A program made the translations under genes and the position numbers. The notes below the pieces were generated by a model. That model was not told the DNA's origin and ran no database searches. It was given only the letters and a program-made list of their open reading frames with translations. Of a DNA stretch of 32,348 nucleotides, positions 24,901 through 30,208 are shown piece after piece. The stretch lies in IMG/VR virus record IMGVR_UViG_3300042345_000367, positions 1-32,348 of that record. One strand, written 5' to 3'. This DNA comes from a virus. Position 1 is the stretch's first letter, and each line of letters starts with the position of its first letter.

Positions 24901-25374
24901 AAGTTCTTGTCTTGCTAGCGCTGCTTTATTTTTTACCTCATCCAGACCTCTTGGAACATGCACATTAAACTGCATAAGTCCTTGTGCATTTCTGCCTAGC
25001 GGTTGTAATACTGAGTTCTGTAGAGCTACCTGTTGTTTTGCTAAATCTCTTATAAGTCCGCCAGAAGTTCTAGCATGATCCCTAAAAGTATTAAAATATT
25101 GATTTAGCTTTAATTTTCCGCCATCTAAATTCTTTCCAAACTTTTCTACATCTGATTGTAGACTTACAAAGTGTGTTGAGAACTGTCCAGTACTTCTAAG
25201 GGTATCTGAAAATGATCTATTCATGACGGCAATTTGATTTGCCATCATCTTATTTGAGTTAGCTAATTGTTCCTGTAATTTAGATAGGCTAGCCGTAACC
25301 TTATGCACATCGGCAATAAGGGCTGAAAAGTCAGCATTAGCGACTATCTTGGTACTGATTGTTTCGTCAGCCAT
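18985..25374 (-). CDS. Tape measure protein (TP901 type)
   Basis: This 2129-residue protein sets the tail length and is carried inside the tail tube. Residues 1-160 are coiled coil; the core at about 200-520 (FREADQELVRLTKVYGDVAG, then MREGGINASEGANALKSALA) is the TP901 tape-measure domain. Hydrophobic membrane-type segments occur near 535-568 and in the regions following residue 1260 (MLGGTGIAIGGQMLGSQIGGG and SPLGLGLTAVGATVGFLI). A TPGEYVV motif typical of tape measures lies near 950. A GGMV-type repeat spans about 1218-1260 and long coiled coils about 1690-1845. Using the known rule of about 0.15 nm per residue, the tail would be close to 320 nm, long for a siphovirus; this is an estimate. 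A weakly spaced ribosome binding site (AGGGAG) precedes the start. Confidence 0.93.
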   Translation of the reverse strand: MADETISTKIVANADFSALIADVHKVTASLSKLQEQLANSNKMMANQIAVMNRSFSDTLRSTGQFSTHFVSLQSDVEKFGKNLDGGKLKLNQYFNTFRDHARTSGGLIRDLAKQQVALQNSVLQPLGRNAQGLMQFNVHVPRGLDEVKNKAALARQELQIMNKVLQDGAGQLINWGKNTQWAGRQLTVGLTVPLMAFGASAAKAFREADQELVRLTKVYGDVAGTSAQELGRVRREVTDTAKQISAAMGVSFKETIGLAADIAATGKTGNELLGSIQETTRLAVLGEVDRQEAMKATLAIQSAFKQNTDELSESINFLNAVENQTSTTLNDLVEAIPKAGPVIQGLGGSVQDLALYLTAMREGGINASEGANALKSALASLINPTDVAVGKFQTLGIDLLGIVNNNAGNLTGTLMALQGALDNLNPLQKQQAIEQLFGKFQFSRLNALFENLGRQGSQTLQVLDLMKASSSELAQVADRELSAVTESASGKYRRALESLKASLAEVGEQFLTINTVLIQVIDKVVQFANNLPKPVKQILALLGGFTAIIGPVIMLTGVLANFFGYLLKGASHMKAFFKGGEGWKYLTPEMLAAEKAGKLVEQSFYSDAKAAAVLQQALRNLLDEFAMLEAKAKSGAMAVNPAVSTMAGNLVMAAGGQRVVNKDHPLAGDYGTRASSHMVSRVGRDPASQTMFGMVPGAIPVNAAIGQNPQIYMNEPLPNVPGLTTVKGVSTGIVSGEAARWHAMMATLGMQSKAEIETLKKTIAATGTVSKEFMMQFDDILPVVSKLTDNAARESAMIVAELRAGKLTVEAARAKIVALNLQTEQMIASSVSASAASMGRTINPTMVPTLNQPVVDAAGKSNMRELFKKGRTRDFINRIAGVLGVRTSGAGYNIETTIPKKFSMGGPVYLNSGSDRYRPSMSRQVNRLLAERQLAQAQPSGTDVVPAMLTPGEYVVRASSVTPQTLPLLEALNKGGPEHLSAQMLWQSTALNQGLEGRSVGGNAPMVLSGRNIASDYRGLRSSGLPPVSLLYQAGQELGYDKNKLRFHLNNYEKALSQRLASYGNRVLSKQELEFMQENLLKRHAAQLFRVDPASGAKINFFQETSLMGSRRVNGKGGTGFVGGIMRALLGTSSGFSGGQNETHLGIAQELLDNPVYSIDKDAGKMTHIPSGTTTDPRANKMTLGRMFGVQKGHLGSKMWGSVSAILGKLGQVRRGVPLQMSAGGMVPRYNMGGMVPSPNGQKYNMGGMVQGYNRGGMVRSMLGGTGIAIGGQMLGSQIGGGLGTAISMGSGLLGSMYSFGGMSGGAEGGQRGIFGRQMDKIPAQLKQPVGPLNSLSAAASKTAGSLSGIARVFGPLLKGFSSLLRLTSPLGLGLTAVGATVGFLIKKHKEHTEELRVNRAAFGMTADAAQKAGYKYTDYNKQIKGAIEDAKALKAQNKMIYESMTNANVPIKMTIEQYKKLKEQVKSTMQDYIKLFDQTDRKDVGQVAIQLKAQFMAAGDSAEEATAKIYALIAESKNASLAGTAIGNKAFQGIQTLQDAAIQTTKTFEAAMIASDTKGQASAILNSFEAINGSISETIRKSEEAAAKNKSAVKTVGEATTEQIDKINDSYKNQTHLTRGVIDEIGKTSPELAKTLNSTDTLVSAWAKYQLLVQGVNIDVSTLSGTAAVAAAKLSSIITSTVKTTGAVGAQYKEYDRLKGKIKDLEKAQRGQSAKAQIDSRDAIAALNKQIEKIRKAAQDKINGIRKATEAENTQLEIQKAQLRAQQALATGNMTAYAEEQMGIEQLLNDANRKAAEEAILTKAELEIKPLQDKIDNLSKKNQDLADKAALAGDSLVGLQKKAQTLNDNLTTYTTNLSNVIYGLQTIPKFKDSPEYKEALVALGEFGKKLGITEKPESIIDQMSKALKEIHADEVTLYTGQIKTGRVSYTKQNPFSPVDEGITGLTNTKNKAGIYVLDDPSKRKVVQEGNLDDDDIFVYQGRYYRVKNADWRTDPTTGKKMLVNDPDVVAGDRTSKSLGGPFAAGDKLLVNDRRNSLGYQQEGIAIDPNFSGTVYPNIATMPRFDLPTQTKFNGVNISNSPNSNNLYNIDINLNGTNVTADDVMRKFKQELALVSAKEGPSKYVGGAI
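21598..21720 (-). repeat. Tandem GGMV-coding repeat within the tape measure gene
   Basis: Near-identical 23-base units at 21624-21646 and 21666-21688 (one mismatch, period 42) plus degenerate copies on both sides encode a GGMVP/YNxGGMV pattern (for example YNMGGMVPSPNGQKYNMGGM). The repeat lies between a soluble region and a hydrophobic region of the protein. It is a candidate site for slippage-based length change. Confidence 0.8.
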
Positions 25375-25384
25375 TTATATTAAA

Positions 25385-26049
25385 CTACTCCCTGGAGTAT
25401 CCTAATCCCGCTCCAATTCCAAATCCAGCTTGCGCTGCGAAATTTCCTTGTAGCGAAACAACATCGTTGCTAGTGGCATTTATACCTGCTGCTCTCAAAC
25501 GAATGTCTTCGAAACTAGGGCCTCCTTTTTTATCATCTTCGTACTCACCTATTTCCACTCCCTTTAAGGATGCAAAGAACTTTTTGTCTTCATGATCCTT
25601 TTTCTTTAAAGCTTTTAGAGTATTAATAAGTTCTGGCATTGATAAATTTTCTTCAAGTTCATCGTAATTTTTCCAATGTCCTAAAAGAAAAACTTCTCCT
25701 TCTAAAGCGGCTAAATCTAGTTCTGACCAGCCAGAACCGCTGCCGCTAGTAGGTTTGGGTCGTCAAGTTTGATTCCTCCGCAAACTTCTAGAATGCGGTT
25801 CATTGTTGGAACATCAATAGCATCTTCAAATGCTTCTCTGTCTGCTACCAACTCTGGTAGTTGTTTTTCTAGTGCAATTGCACATGCATCAATAAGGATA
25901 TTAAGTGTATCATCCTCTGTTTGTGATTCTGCTGTCTTTTTGATAGCTACCATGAACTTACGAAGTTCTTTAATTGATAGTGGTTTTAGCTTTACGGTCT
26001 GCCCGTTTTGTAGCTGTACCTCTTCTACATCATATACTGTTGTTGCCAA
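25385..26049 (-). CDS. Tail assembly chaperone, frameshifted long form (gpGT-type)
   Basis: Expressed by a programmed -1 frameshift from the short chaperone frame: complement join(25753..26049, 25385..25753), 221 residues in all. The first 99 codons end at Asn (AAC) of the slippery heptamer; translation then continues in the -1 frame as PTSGSGSGWSELDLAALEG, then VFLLGHWKNYDELEENLSMP, into a Lys-rich helix and a Gly/Ala-rich C-terminus. This tail resembles the T part of siphophage GT chaperones, which bind the tape measure during tail assembly. The ATG at 25639 within the T frame is not needed. The pair lies between tail tube and tape measure genes, the standard location. The long form is not part of the mature virion in known phages. 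Confidence 0.9.
25706..25759 (-). promoter_or_regulatory. Programmed -1 frameshift signal with nested stem-loops
   Basis: On the minus strand C CCA AAC (25753-25759) is a canonical X XXY YYZ slippery heptamer in frame. Five bases later comes AGCGGC (25742-25747), which can pair with GCCGCT (25706-25711); inside is GTTCTG/CAGAAC (25732-25737 with 25720-25725) around a six-base loop. The nested stems begin at a spacing typical of stimulatory structures. The -1 frame then stays open to the T-type C-terminus. Confidence 0.9.
25717..26049 (-). CDS. Tail assembly chaperone, short form (gpG-type)
   Basis: This 110-residue protein (starts MATTVYDVEEVQLQNG) is helical, with an acidic body (KLKPLSIKELRKFMVAIKK, then DACAIALEKQLPELVADREA). 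It is the ordinary translation product of the chaperone frame and ends shortly after the frameshift site. The initiation codon is TTG at 26047-26049, supported by a strong ribosome binding site (AAGGAGG, six bases before). In known siphophages the short and frameshifted forms together keep the tape measure soluble while the tube polymerises. It lies between the tube gene and tape measure gene, as expected. A promoter at about 26079-26107 may control its level. Confidence 0.9.
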   Translation of the reverse strand: MATTVYDVEEVQLQNGQTVKLKPLSIKELRKFMVAIKKTAESQTEDDTLNILIDACAIALEKQLPELVADREAFEDAIDVPTMNRILEVCGGIKLDDPNLLAAAVLAGQN

Positions 26050-26078
26050 TTTAATCCTCCTTGGATCTAGTCCTAATC

Positions 26079-26107
26079 ATTATACTAAAAGAAATATACT
26101 AATACAA
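26079..26107 (-). promoter_or_regulatory. Promoter upstream of the tail chaperone and tape measure genes
   Basis: Minus-strand TTGTAT (26102-26107), a 17-bp spacer and TATAAT (26079-26084). The -35 matches only three consensus positions; there is no TG extension. It lies just downstream of the hairpin after the tail tube gene, so it could restart transcription of the chaperone and tape measure genes. Confidence 0.6.
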
Positions 26108-26114
26108 CCACAAA

Positions 26115-26136
26115 GGCCCCCAATTTCTTGGGGGCC
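26115..26136 (-). terminator. Strong hairpin after the major tail protein gene
   Basis: A perfect 9-bp stem (GGCCCCCAA/TTGGGGGCC) with a 4-base loop lies 22 bases past the tail tube stop. On the minus strand the stem is followed by TTTGTGGTTGT, a weak U-run, so it may terminate only partly and also protect the 3' end of an abundant mRNA. Confidence 0.8.
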
Positions 26137-26157
26137 CTGTAGATAATTATTTAATTA

Positions 26158-26880
26158 TTATACAACCAATACACGGTCAACGATCTTACCGTATTCTTGT
26201 CCTTCGTAGCCGCTCATAGCGGTTGGGAGTAGACGGAATGTTACTGGGAATGTAGTTGGGGCTGATCTTGCCAATGTGAAAGCTGATTGCTGCACTGACA
26301 AAACACGACGTGCATAATATACACGCTCTACCTGAGCACCTGCTGTAGTTGGTGCTTGACCAACTGCAATAAGCTGACGCTCTGTTGGTGCAATACCAAG
26401 AGCTCCTGCTGCAATACCAAGGGTATCTCTCTTTGATGTACCAGTTCCTGTAGAAATAATTGTGTTATTCTGAGAAATTGCGCTATTGTTAGCTGGATCA
26501 TCTGGCTGACCAAAAATAACTAGAACGTTCTCTAGTGTACCTTCTGTCATTTCAGTTGCGATCATAACCTCCATCGCTGACTTGAACAGCTTAGCTGTAT
26601 CAAGAAGCTGATCCACTGTTACTGAATCATATGTTGGGTTGTAAGTGATCTGCAAACCGTTGTTTGTAAAACCTACGTTTCTGTAGTAGAATGTTCCAGA
26701 ATCTTTTGCGTTAAGAGTATCTGTATAAGATACGCCTGTAGCAAATGCTGAAGCATTTGTTGTTCCTGGCTCGGAATTCTCATATGTTGCGTATCCTGAA
26801 GTTGTTGAGTCAATGTTTGAAATGAACAACGGGGATGCACCTACGAGAATATTTTTAGCATTACCTGCGTTTTGTGCCAT
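26158..26880 (-). CDS. Major tail tube protein
   Basis: The 240-residue product (starts MAQNAGNAKNILVGASPLF) has the composition and pattern of a siphophage tail tube protein: an N-terminal segment with VGASPLFIS, long sheet-forming stretches (FYYRNVGFTNNGLQITYN), an acidic helix (LLDTAKLFKSAMEVMIATEM) and a C-terminal VPVTFRLLP-type strand (FPVTFRLLPTAMSGYEG). It lies between tail terminator and assembly chaperones, the expected place. The ribosome binding site AGGAGGT lies nine bases before the ATG, suggesting strong expression, and the gene is followed by a 9-bp hairpin. Many subunits are needed, especially if the tail is about 320 nm long as the tape measure predicts. Confidence 0.87.
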   Translation of the reverse strand: MAQNAGNAKNILVGASPLFISNIDSTTSGYATYENSEPGTTNASAFATGVSYTDTLNAKDSGTFYYRNVGFTNNGLQITYNPTYDSVTVDQLLDTAKLFKSAMEVMIATEMTEGTLENVLVIFGQPDDPANNSAISQNNTIISTGTGTSKRDTLGIAAGALGIAPTERQLIAVGQAPTTAGAQVERVYYARRVLSVQQSAFTLARSAPTTFPVTFRLLPTAMSGYEGQEYGKIVDRVLVV

Positions 26881-26999
26881 GTGTTTCTTACCTCCTATAT
26901 TTCAATATATATATATTTTCTTAAAATCTTAAATTAAAGCTGGCTAGGCTTCTTTCCTCTTAGGATAAGTTTATTCCATAATGGGTAAAAAGGCAAACC
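26881..26999. other. AT-rich gap before the tail tube gene, no clear promoter found
   Basis: A 119-bp gap between tail terminator and tube genes contains a run of alternating A/T (about 26904-26916) and the tube gene's ribosome binding site. A weak stem (GGCA/TGCC) followed by a five-T run lies at about 26987-27014. Candidate -10/-35 pairs are poor compared with the other gaps; whether this gap carries a promoter is undecided. Confidence 0.4.
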
Positions 27000-27512
27000 T
27001 TAAAGGAACCTGCCCTGACCGTCTGTAATTCTCGAATACTTGATTTCTAGTATGACTTCGGCTGCAAAGAATCCCTGTAGCTCCTCTGAGGGGGCTGTTG
27101 GAGATATGTCGGCTATATAAACTGCGTGGAACTTAAACTTATCTGATAGCCCAGTCCATTTATTGATGCTTCTAGCAGACTCATCAACACGCCTGAACTC
27201 ATCTGTCATGTAGTTTCTAATTTCATTAATTTCGGATATATCCGTTGAGTATATTGTAAAAAGTATCTGTTCACAACAAATTAGCCAGTTGTCCTCATAA
27301 GACATTCCTATCTTGTCGTAGACTATGTGCTTTTTCCCGCTCAAAAATTGATTCATTTCTGCTGATTGCTGAACTGGAATAATTGGAATAATATTTTCAT
27401 TTAAATTATCTGACCAGTAGTCATCCTCATCAAATATGTTTCTAGTATACAGCTCTTTCCAGAGGTACTTTCTTAACTCTATCATTGCATCTAGTTTATA
27501 GTTTGCTGTCAC
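27000..27512 (-). CDS. Tail terminator protein
   Basis: This 170-residue protein lies between the neck protein and major tail protein, where siphophages encode the tail terminator that caps the tube and joins it to the head. It starts MTANYKLDAMIELRKYLW, with an N-terminal helix, an IIPIIPVQQS strand, a central NWLICCEQILFTIYS strand, a helix EINEIRNYMTDEFRRV and a terminal sheet (FFAAEVILEIKYSR), a pattern consistent with tail-completion folds. Its ATG overlaps the neck gene stop as ATGA. No signature residue allows a more precise family name. Confidence 0.75.
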   Translation of the reverse strand: MTANYKLDAMIELRKYLWKELYTRNIFDEDDYWSDNLNENIIPIIPVQQSAEMNQFLSGKKHIVYDKIGMSYEDNWLICCEQILFTIYSTDISEINEIRNYMTDEFRRVDESARSINKWTGLSDKFKFHAVYIADISPTAPSEELQGFFAAEVILEIKYSRITDGQGRFL

Positions 27513-28291
27513 ATTACACCGCCAAATGACGCTGTAAGGGCAGCATCTGCCTGAGACCTAATAGCATTTGCAGAAAAAGAATACTGAACTTTTTTAATAT
27601 TAGAAGGAACTCTTAGTGCTTTAGTCATGCTTGAATTAAATATTTTTTGGAATCCAGATCTCTTAATAGATTCATTTACTAATCTTCCGCTAAAAAATCT
27701 TGAGTGAGCTAGCGTGAATTGATTACGTGCACCAGATCCACCAGGTCTTTTTACTGTAACTGGCATACCCTTTGGCATAAATACTGTTTCTCCATCAGCT
27801 TCAAAAACTAATCTTTCAGAATTTTTTGGTCTAATTACTAAAGGCTTACCTGCTTCCATAATTGAAGCCTTGTTTGCGAATACGTGTCTTCTTTTTCCGT
27901 TTGCTGAAGGAACCATAGATGTTGAAGGAAGCAGATCATAGTCTATTCTAAAAGACAATCCTTCTGCAGACAACTTGTTAAGCTTAAAAAGTCTTGCTGT
28001 TTTATTACCAGTCTTTTTCCACTCATAAACATGGTGTAAGGACTTAGGCCTAGATCTAGCTAATGCGTCTATATAATTTCCAAAATCTAAATTTATCTGA
28101 TCAAACATTACTTTAGTAAATGCATTTTGAAATTGTTTGTTTGTTGTTAATTTAGATATTACTGCTGCCTCATAATATACAAAAGCTGATATCTGAGCTA
28201 CTGTACTGTCTTTAAGAGGTCCGCTTTGGTTTGAATACATCATTCTCTCTAGTCCGCTTGATACCTGAACCAGTAATCCGCTATTGTCCAA
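27509..28291 (-). CDS. HK97 gp10-like neck or tail-completion protein
   Basis: The 260-residue product is in the place of gp10-type neck proteins, between head closure and tail terminator. The body contains the basic strand-helix HHVYEWKKTGNKTARLFKLNK, typical of this group in actinophages, and a MVPSANGKRRHVFANKASIM segment. The N-terminus is helical (LKDSTVAQISAFVYYEAAVI). It overlaps the upstream gene by 11 bases and its stop overlaps the next start as ATGA. No catalytic motif is expected. The assignment depends on synteny and on the HHVYEW motif. Confidence 0.7.
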   Translation of the reverse strand: MDNSGLLVQVSSGLERMMYSNQSGPLKDSTVAQISAFVYYEAAVISKLTTNKQFQNAFTKVMFDQINLDFGNYIDALARSRPKSLHHVYEWKKTGNKTARLFKLNKLSAEGLSFRIDYDLLPSTSMVPSANGKRRHVFANKASIMEAGKPLVIRPKNSERLVFEADGETVFMPKGMPVTVKRPGGSGARNQFTLAHSRFFSGRLVNESIKRSGFQKIFNSSMTKALRVPSNIKKVQYSFSANAIRSQADAALTASFGGVM

Positions 28292-28709
28292 TTTGTTGGT
28301 TCTCCGATCTCTTCATTGAAGAATTGTATCCTATGACTCTGCCAAAGGGGTCTGTGATTGGAGTTGTTCCTATAACTTCAAATACCGTAGGGGTTTCACT
28401 TGGAAAGTTAATCTCTGTCCAAATTGGGTTACCTTCTCGATCACGAATGTTTGTAACTTTTTCTCTTGCTATAAGCCTCTCAGATGTTCTAACTTGAATA
28501 ACCTGATCATTAAGGTACTTATTGCTAAACACCTGTTTGTCGCTTGATCTGGTTGTTGCAGAATTACTAATTACGCCCTTGGCGTGACAATTAACTGTTT
28601 TATAATAATTCCATTCTCTTTTAATAGCTCCCGTATCTGGGTCTTGCATATCTGACTGACGATAAACGTCTAAGTACATGGAAAGAACTGACTCTATTAA
28701 CTCATTCAT
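28281..28709 (-). CDS. Head closure (stopper) protein
   Basis: This 142-residue protein lies after the head-tail adaptor and before the neck protein. A central strand-rich part (VIQVRTSERLIAREKVTN) and a C-terminal TVFEVIGTTPITDPFGRVIG match the general look of head closure/stopper proteins, which seal the portal after packaging. The start overlaps the adaptor stop as TAATG. A ribosome binding site lies in the adaptor's end. Role assigned by synteny and fold pattern; no catalytic residues are expected. Confidence 0.72.
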   Translation of the reverse strand: MNELIESVLSMYLDVYRQSDMQDPDTGAIKREWNYYKTVNCHAKGVISNSATTRSSDKQVFSNKYLNDQVIQVRTSERLIAREKVTNIRDREGNPIWTEINFPSETPTVFEVIGTTPITDPFGRVIGYNSSMKRSENQQIGQ

Positions 28710-29686
28710 TACAACAACATGACCTGAGAAATTACGTAATTAGATAGCAATTGATCTGCATATAAATTACCAGTTCCAGAGGTTGCCTCTCCAGAGTATT
28801 CAAAATCCCAGTCAAATGTTGAAATCTTTTTAATATACTTATTCTTCCAGGCTAAATCCTTTGAAAAATAATCTTTCATTAATTCTATACATGCTAACTC
28901 TACTTCGTCTGGAACCTCTTGGTATCCAAATCTTGCATATACCTGATACCTGTCACCTTGTTTAAAAAAGTCTACAGAGTCATGAATGCTAGGAGGAATC
29001 ATGCCATTGGCAGTATATACTGTATTGTCTAAAGCAGACGTTCTATCTATCCTTAACCCAAAGCCGTTCTCAGTAATGTTTACCGATCTTCCCCAGTTAT
29101 TAACTTTAGGGGTAGCTAAAGAATCTAACAGAAGGTAGTCGTTAGCATACATTCTGTGTACTTGAATTAATTTAGAATTAAATATTAAAGTGTCTGAATC
29201 GCTTCCATACACTAAGTGCGTCTGGTCATAGGGATAAAAATTTTGACCAGTATAGTTTTCAATTACTTTACGAGCATATCTTTCAGCTAAGACTAATTCT
29301 GAATACGATTTATAATTAGGGTCTGATCTGTCTCCGCCAAATTTTAGCTCCTCACGAGTTTGCTCTAAATCAGTATAAGACTTTACGACATAGAGATTAT
29401 GCTCTCTTGTCTGAGCTATACCCACTACGTTATATGTCCAACGTAATTTTAATGTTCTAGTTCTTGAAACTACATTCTGAGGAAGAAATACCTGATATAC
29501 ACCAACATCTGTTTCGACTTTTTCTGCTGTCAATGTTGCCTGAATTGTGGTAGGAGATACTGGATTAATTGGATCGTTTGTTATGTCATAAACTAATACT
29601 GTTGGTAGGTTATCAGAGTCTTGCTCTTCACCCCTCCAATAAACTTTATGCTTTACTCCTGCTGTAGACCCTACGTAAATCTCCAT
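28709..29686 (-). CDS. Head-tail adaptor (connector) protein
   Basis: The 325-residue product combines an N-terminal Ig-like domain (residues about 1-100; fragments VKHKVYWRGEEQDSDNLP and YQVFLPQNVVSRTRTLKLRW) with a C-terminal half containing the helical features of gp6-type adaptors (SELVLAERYARKVIENYTG and VPDEVELACIELMKDYFSKD). The latter helix is the common signature of the adaptor ring beneath the portal. The extra N-terminal sheet domain may be exposed on the neck. It lies downstream of the SAP-like gene and overlaps the closure gene as TAATG. Confidence 0.76.
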   Translation of the reverse strand: MEIYVGSTAGVKHKVYWRGEEQDSDNLPTVLVYDITNDPINPVSPTTIQATLTAEKVETDVGVYQVFLPQNVVSRTRTLKLRWTYNVVGIAQTREHNLYVVKSYTDLEQTREELKFGGDRSDPNYKSYSELVLAERYARKVIENYTGQNFYPYDQTHLVYGSDSDTLIFNSKLIQVHRMYANDYLLLDSLATPKVNNWGRSVNITENGFGLRIDRTSALDNTVYTANGMIPPSIHDSVDFFKQGDRYQVYARFGYQEVPDEVELACIELMKDYFSKDLAWKNKYIKKISTFDWDFEYSGEATSGTGNLYADQLLSNYVISQVMLL

Positions 29687-29699
29687 AGTGTAGGCTTAG

Positions 29700-30101
29700 T
29701 TAGTTGTAATACTCCTGGACTTCCTTTGGAGTTGCTAATCTAAAGCCGTCCTCCTTATCAAAAATTTCTTGAGCGTATTCCTTGCTCATTGCAATAAATG
29801 GGTGCTCTTTTGTGAACGTGAATCCCATAATATCATACCTAAAGTTATCTCTAGTCATTCTTACTAATACTGTGTTTTCTGGCTGATCCGCCTTTGGATC
29901 AAACTTAGGTAGTACCTCTGTTGCCATGTCTTCAGAATCCTCTTCCATCTTTTCAATGGTCTTGTTGTATACAGACCAAGTTACGCCTTCTTCTGCGAGG
30001 GCTGCAATAATATCGGCTTTGTTCTTTAGGCCTTCTGTCTCAACTGCAAAATCTTCTGCGATCTGCTTTAGTTCTGATACTTTTAATGTCTCAAATGACA
30101 T
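29700..30101 (-). CDS. SAP/HeH-like small head protein
   Basis: This 133-residue acidic protein begins FETLKVSELKQIAEDFAVET and continues GLKNKADIIAALAEEGV, a helix-extended-helix (SAP, LEM or Rho N-terminus-like) nucleic-acid-binding motif. The C-terminus is a separate mixed domain (LVRMTRDNFRYDIMGFTF, then HPFIAMSKEYAQEIFD). The gene is placed immediately after the major capsid gene, a common spot for such small head-associated proteins in actinophages. It has the ribosome binding site GGAG before its ATG and its own promoter just downstream of the capsid terminator. Role in the capsid or head-tail joint is inferred, not shown. Confidence 0.72.
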   Translation of the reverse strand: MSFETLKVSELKQIAEDFAVETEGLKNKADIIAALAEEGVTWSVYNKTIEKMEEDSEDMATEVLPKFDPKADQPENTVLVRMTRDNFRYDIMGFTFTKEHPFIAMSKEYAQEIFDKEDGFRLATPKEVQEYYN

Positions 30102-30128
30102 GTAAATCTCCTATTTCTACTTATAGCA

Positions 30129-30157
30129 ATTATAGCATTATTAAATTAAAATGAAAA
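30129..30157 (-). promoter_or_regulatory. Promoter directly after the capsid gene terminator
   Basis: Minus-strand TTTTCA (30152-30157), a 17-bp spacer, then TATAAT (30129-30134) with TGC immediately before it. The -35 overlaps the U-run of the preceding terminator. It would start transcription of the head-tail joining genes at about 30122. Confidence 0.72.
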
Positions 30158-30183
30158 GCCCCCCAAAAATTAATTTAGGGGGC
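30152..30183 (-). terminator. Terminator after the major capsid protein gene
   Basis: On the minus strand GCCCCC and GGGGGC form a 6-bp GC stem around a loop that can extend by A-T pairs, followed by CTTTTCATTTT. It lies 25 bases past the capsid stop and probably reduces read-through into the tail genes. Confidence 0.85.
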
Positions 30184-30208
30184 ATTTCGGGGATCTAAAT
30201 CCTAATAA

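Noticed and set aside
25385-25639. Treating the second tail chaperone as an independent gene starting at ATG 25639
   Set aside because: The frame is open and protein-like upstream of that ATG back to the slippery heptamer, so a frameshift product explains it better.
26904-26916. Alternating AT run upstream of the tail tube gene as a promoter
   Set aside because: No matching -35 or TG extension stands out; low-complexity AT gives chance TATA-like hits.
26987-27014. Possible terminator before the tail tube gene
   Set aside because: Only a 4-bp GGCA/TGCC stem with a large loop precedes the five-T run; too weak to claim as a confident terminator.
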